Source: Oligoflexia bacterium
GTDB taxonomy: Bacteria > Bdellovibrionota > UBA1018
Reading direction: 5' to 3'
DNA: 14,450 bases
Assembly: GCA_903858195.1 (NCBI GenBank)
Contig: CAIOHW010000088.1
Span: 1 to 14,450, forward strand
The notes beneath the pieces are model-generated. The model was given only the letters and a program-made list of their open reading frames with translations, did no database searches and was not told where the DNA came from. Shown piece after piece: positions 13,425-14,450 of the stretch. A program made the position numbers and the translations under genes. Each line of letters starts with the position of its first letter. Positions within the stretch are counted from its first letter, which is position 1.

Positions 13425-14450
13425 TCAGTGTGAGTGAAACAGCGAAAATTCCAATGGGAAGTTGTTTCCCGGTCTTCCCATCGGCACTGCACCCCCGACC
13501 GGTGCATCGACCGATGCCATCATCCGGTCGCGCTGGCCCGCACGATCCAGCGCGGCATCGAGACGCTCGTCAAAAATATGACGGGCGTAGATCTGCAGGT
13601 ACCAATAGTAGTTTCGACTGATCAGTGACACGTACTCACGGGTTTCCTTGATCGGGATCAGATCCACGAAGAGCACAGGATCATTGACGGGATAGCGCCG
13701 CTGCCACTCCTCCACGCGCAGGGGGCCCGCATTATAGGCTGCAAGCGCATGGTCAACCTTGCCGCCAAAGCGATTGAGGAGCTGCCTGAAAAACTTCACG
13801 CCCAGCCGCACATTGGTGCGACCGTCCAGAAGCTCGCGCTTGGATACGGCTTCCAGACTTCGCGCCGTGGCCGGCATGAGCTGCATGAGACCGAGTGCGC
13901 CGGCGCGCGAGCGCGCGTGGGGCACGAAACCACTTTCCTGTCGGATGAGCGCAGCAATCAGGTAAGGATCAAGACCCCCGCCCTGGGCCACGTTCAGGAA
14001 GCTCTCGAAGGGCTTGCTGAGAGGAAAGAAAAGAACAAGCGTCTGCCGCGAAAGCATCGCCGGATGTTCGCGAAAGAGCGAACTCAGCACCCGGAAAGTG
14101 CCGATCGTGTTCTGGCTTCGGTGCTGAAGCACGGCAAGATAGAGCCTCGCCTCAGCCTCGGCCCCTTCCATCAGGTCTTCGAGTTCTCCGAGCAGGGCGC
14201 GCGCGAACTCGGGAGCACCGACCTCCTGCAGGGCCTCGACCGCCCTGATCCTCGAATCCCAATCTTTGCCGATGTTGCGGCAACGAAGGGCCACCACAGG
14301 CTCGGAGAGGTGCAGATTCTGTGCTGCGTTGAAGAGCACGCGGGGAGCAAGCAGCAGCGAATGGTAGTGGATCGGAAATTCCTTGGTCAGGCGCGAAGCG
14401 AGCTGTCGAAATCCAAGTCCGTTTCCTCGCGATTTCTCCGCTCGTGCGCG
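13425..14450 (-). CDS. slt: Soluble lytic murein transglycosylase, C-terminal part
   Basis: The frame is open to the right edge of the window, so the N-terminus is outside it; a GTG at 14339 is internal, because the upstream codons stay open and read as a continuation of the helical domain. Visible are about 341 residues: a helical superhelix-type region (FPIHYHSLLLAPRVL resembles the Slt70 repeats) and then the SLT catalytic domain, with IRQESGF carrying the catalytic Glu (codon 13937-13935), GALGLMQLMPATA and AYNAGPLRVEEW. Slt enzymes cleave peptidoglycan glycan strands in the periplasm, forming 1,6-anhydromuramyl ends. A signal peptide should lie outside the window. fadD follows after 5 nt. 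Confidence 0.88.
   Translation of the reverse strand, partial: RARAEKSRGNGLGFRQLASRLTKEFPIHYHSLLLAPRVLFNAAQNLHLSEPVVALRCRNIGKDWDSRIRAVEALQEVGAPEFARALLGELEDLMEGAEAEARLYLAVLQHRSQNTIGTFRVLSSLFREHPAMLSRQTLVLFFPLSKPFESFLNVAQGGGLDPYLIAALIRQESGFVPHARSRAGALGLMQLMPATARSLEAVSKRELLDGRTNVRLGVKFFRQLLNRFGGKVDHALAAYNAGPLRVEEWQRRYPVNDPVLFVDLIPIKETREYVSLISRNYYWYLQIYARHIFDERLDAALDRAGQRDRMMASVDAPVGGAVPMGRPGNNFPLEFSLFHSH

Noticed and set aside
1..14450. CRISPR arrays, tRNA or rRNA genes, replication origin, riboswitches
   Set aside because: No regularly spaced repeats, tRNA-like cloverleaf or rRNA segments were seen on reading; the only repeated family is the three REP-like copies.

Overview
This is a GC-rich bacterial window (roughly 60% by eye) of mostly ordinary chromosomal genes, with one small mobile-element cluster. 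Candidate lineages are Gram-negative, deltaproteobacterial-type groups such as Bdellovibrionota or Myxococcota. The hints are a DnaQ-DinG fusion helicase, a large secreted subtilase, a PmtA-like methyltransferase, an FAA/FadD15-type acyl-CoA ligase and a periplasmic Slt-type transglycosylase. No rRNA, tRNA or CRISPR array is visible, so the taxonomic guess is inference only.

Layout. Positions 1-1262 are leftward: the start of an unassigned gene (GTG start, overlapping the stop of its neighbour), a secreted DUF3465-like protein, and a 151-aa protein I do not recognise. A divergent intergenic gap leads to rightward genes: a 935-aa exonuclease-helicase (dinG, 1372-4179), a 1241-aa secreted S8-family protease with a very long unassigned C-terminal half (4284-8009), a PmtA-like methyltransferase (8121-8663) and prfC (8684-10309). 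From 10326 to the right edge everything is leftward: a REP-associated Y1/HUH transposase (RAYT), a Nudix hydrolase, a long-chain acyl-CoA ligase, and the C-terminal part of a soluble lytic transglycosylase that runs off the window.

The most interesting structure is at 10307-11607. Three copies of a ~38-bp palindrome-containing repeat surround the RAYT and the Nudix gene. Copies 1 and 2 form a perfect 30-bp inverted repeat around the transposase; copies 2 and 3 are near-identical direct repeats around the Nudix gene. Four genes (prfC, RAYT, Nudix, fadD) all end within 0-2 nt of one of the three hairpins, and relative to prfC, Nudix and fadD all three copies lie in the same orientation. The repeat also encodes the last residues of the transposase. 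This looks like a REP/RAYT unit whose elements double as 3'-end signals, with the Nudix gene as a possible passenger.

Other points: the helicase lacks one of the four expected Fe-S cysteines and has Glu for the usual Asp in ExoII; dinG and prfC share an almost identical palindromic motif just before their start codons; and a 7-bp dyad lies upstream of the protease. There is no obvious shared pathway across the window. The plausible transcription units are pmtA-like/prfC (20-nt gap) and lytic transglycosylase/fadD (5-nt gap). No gene-free stretch exceeds about 120 bases.
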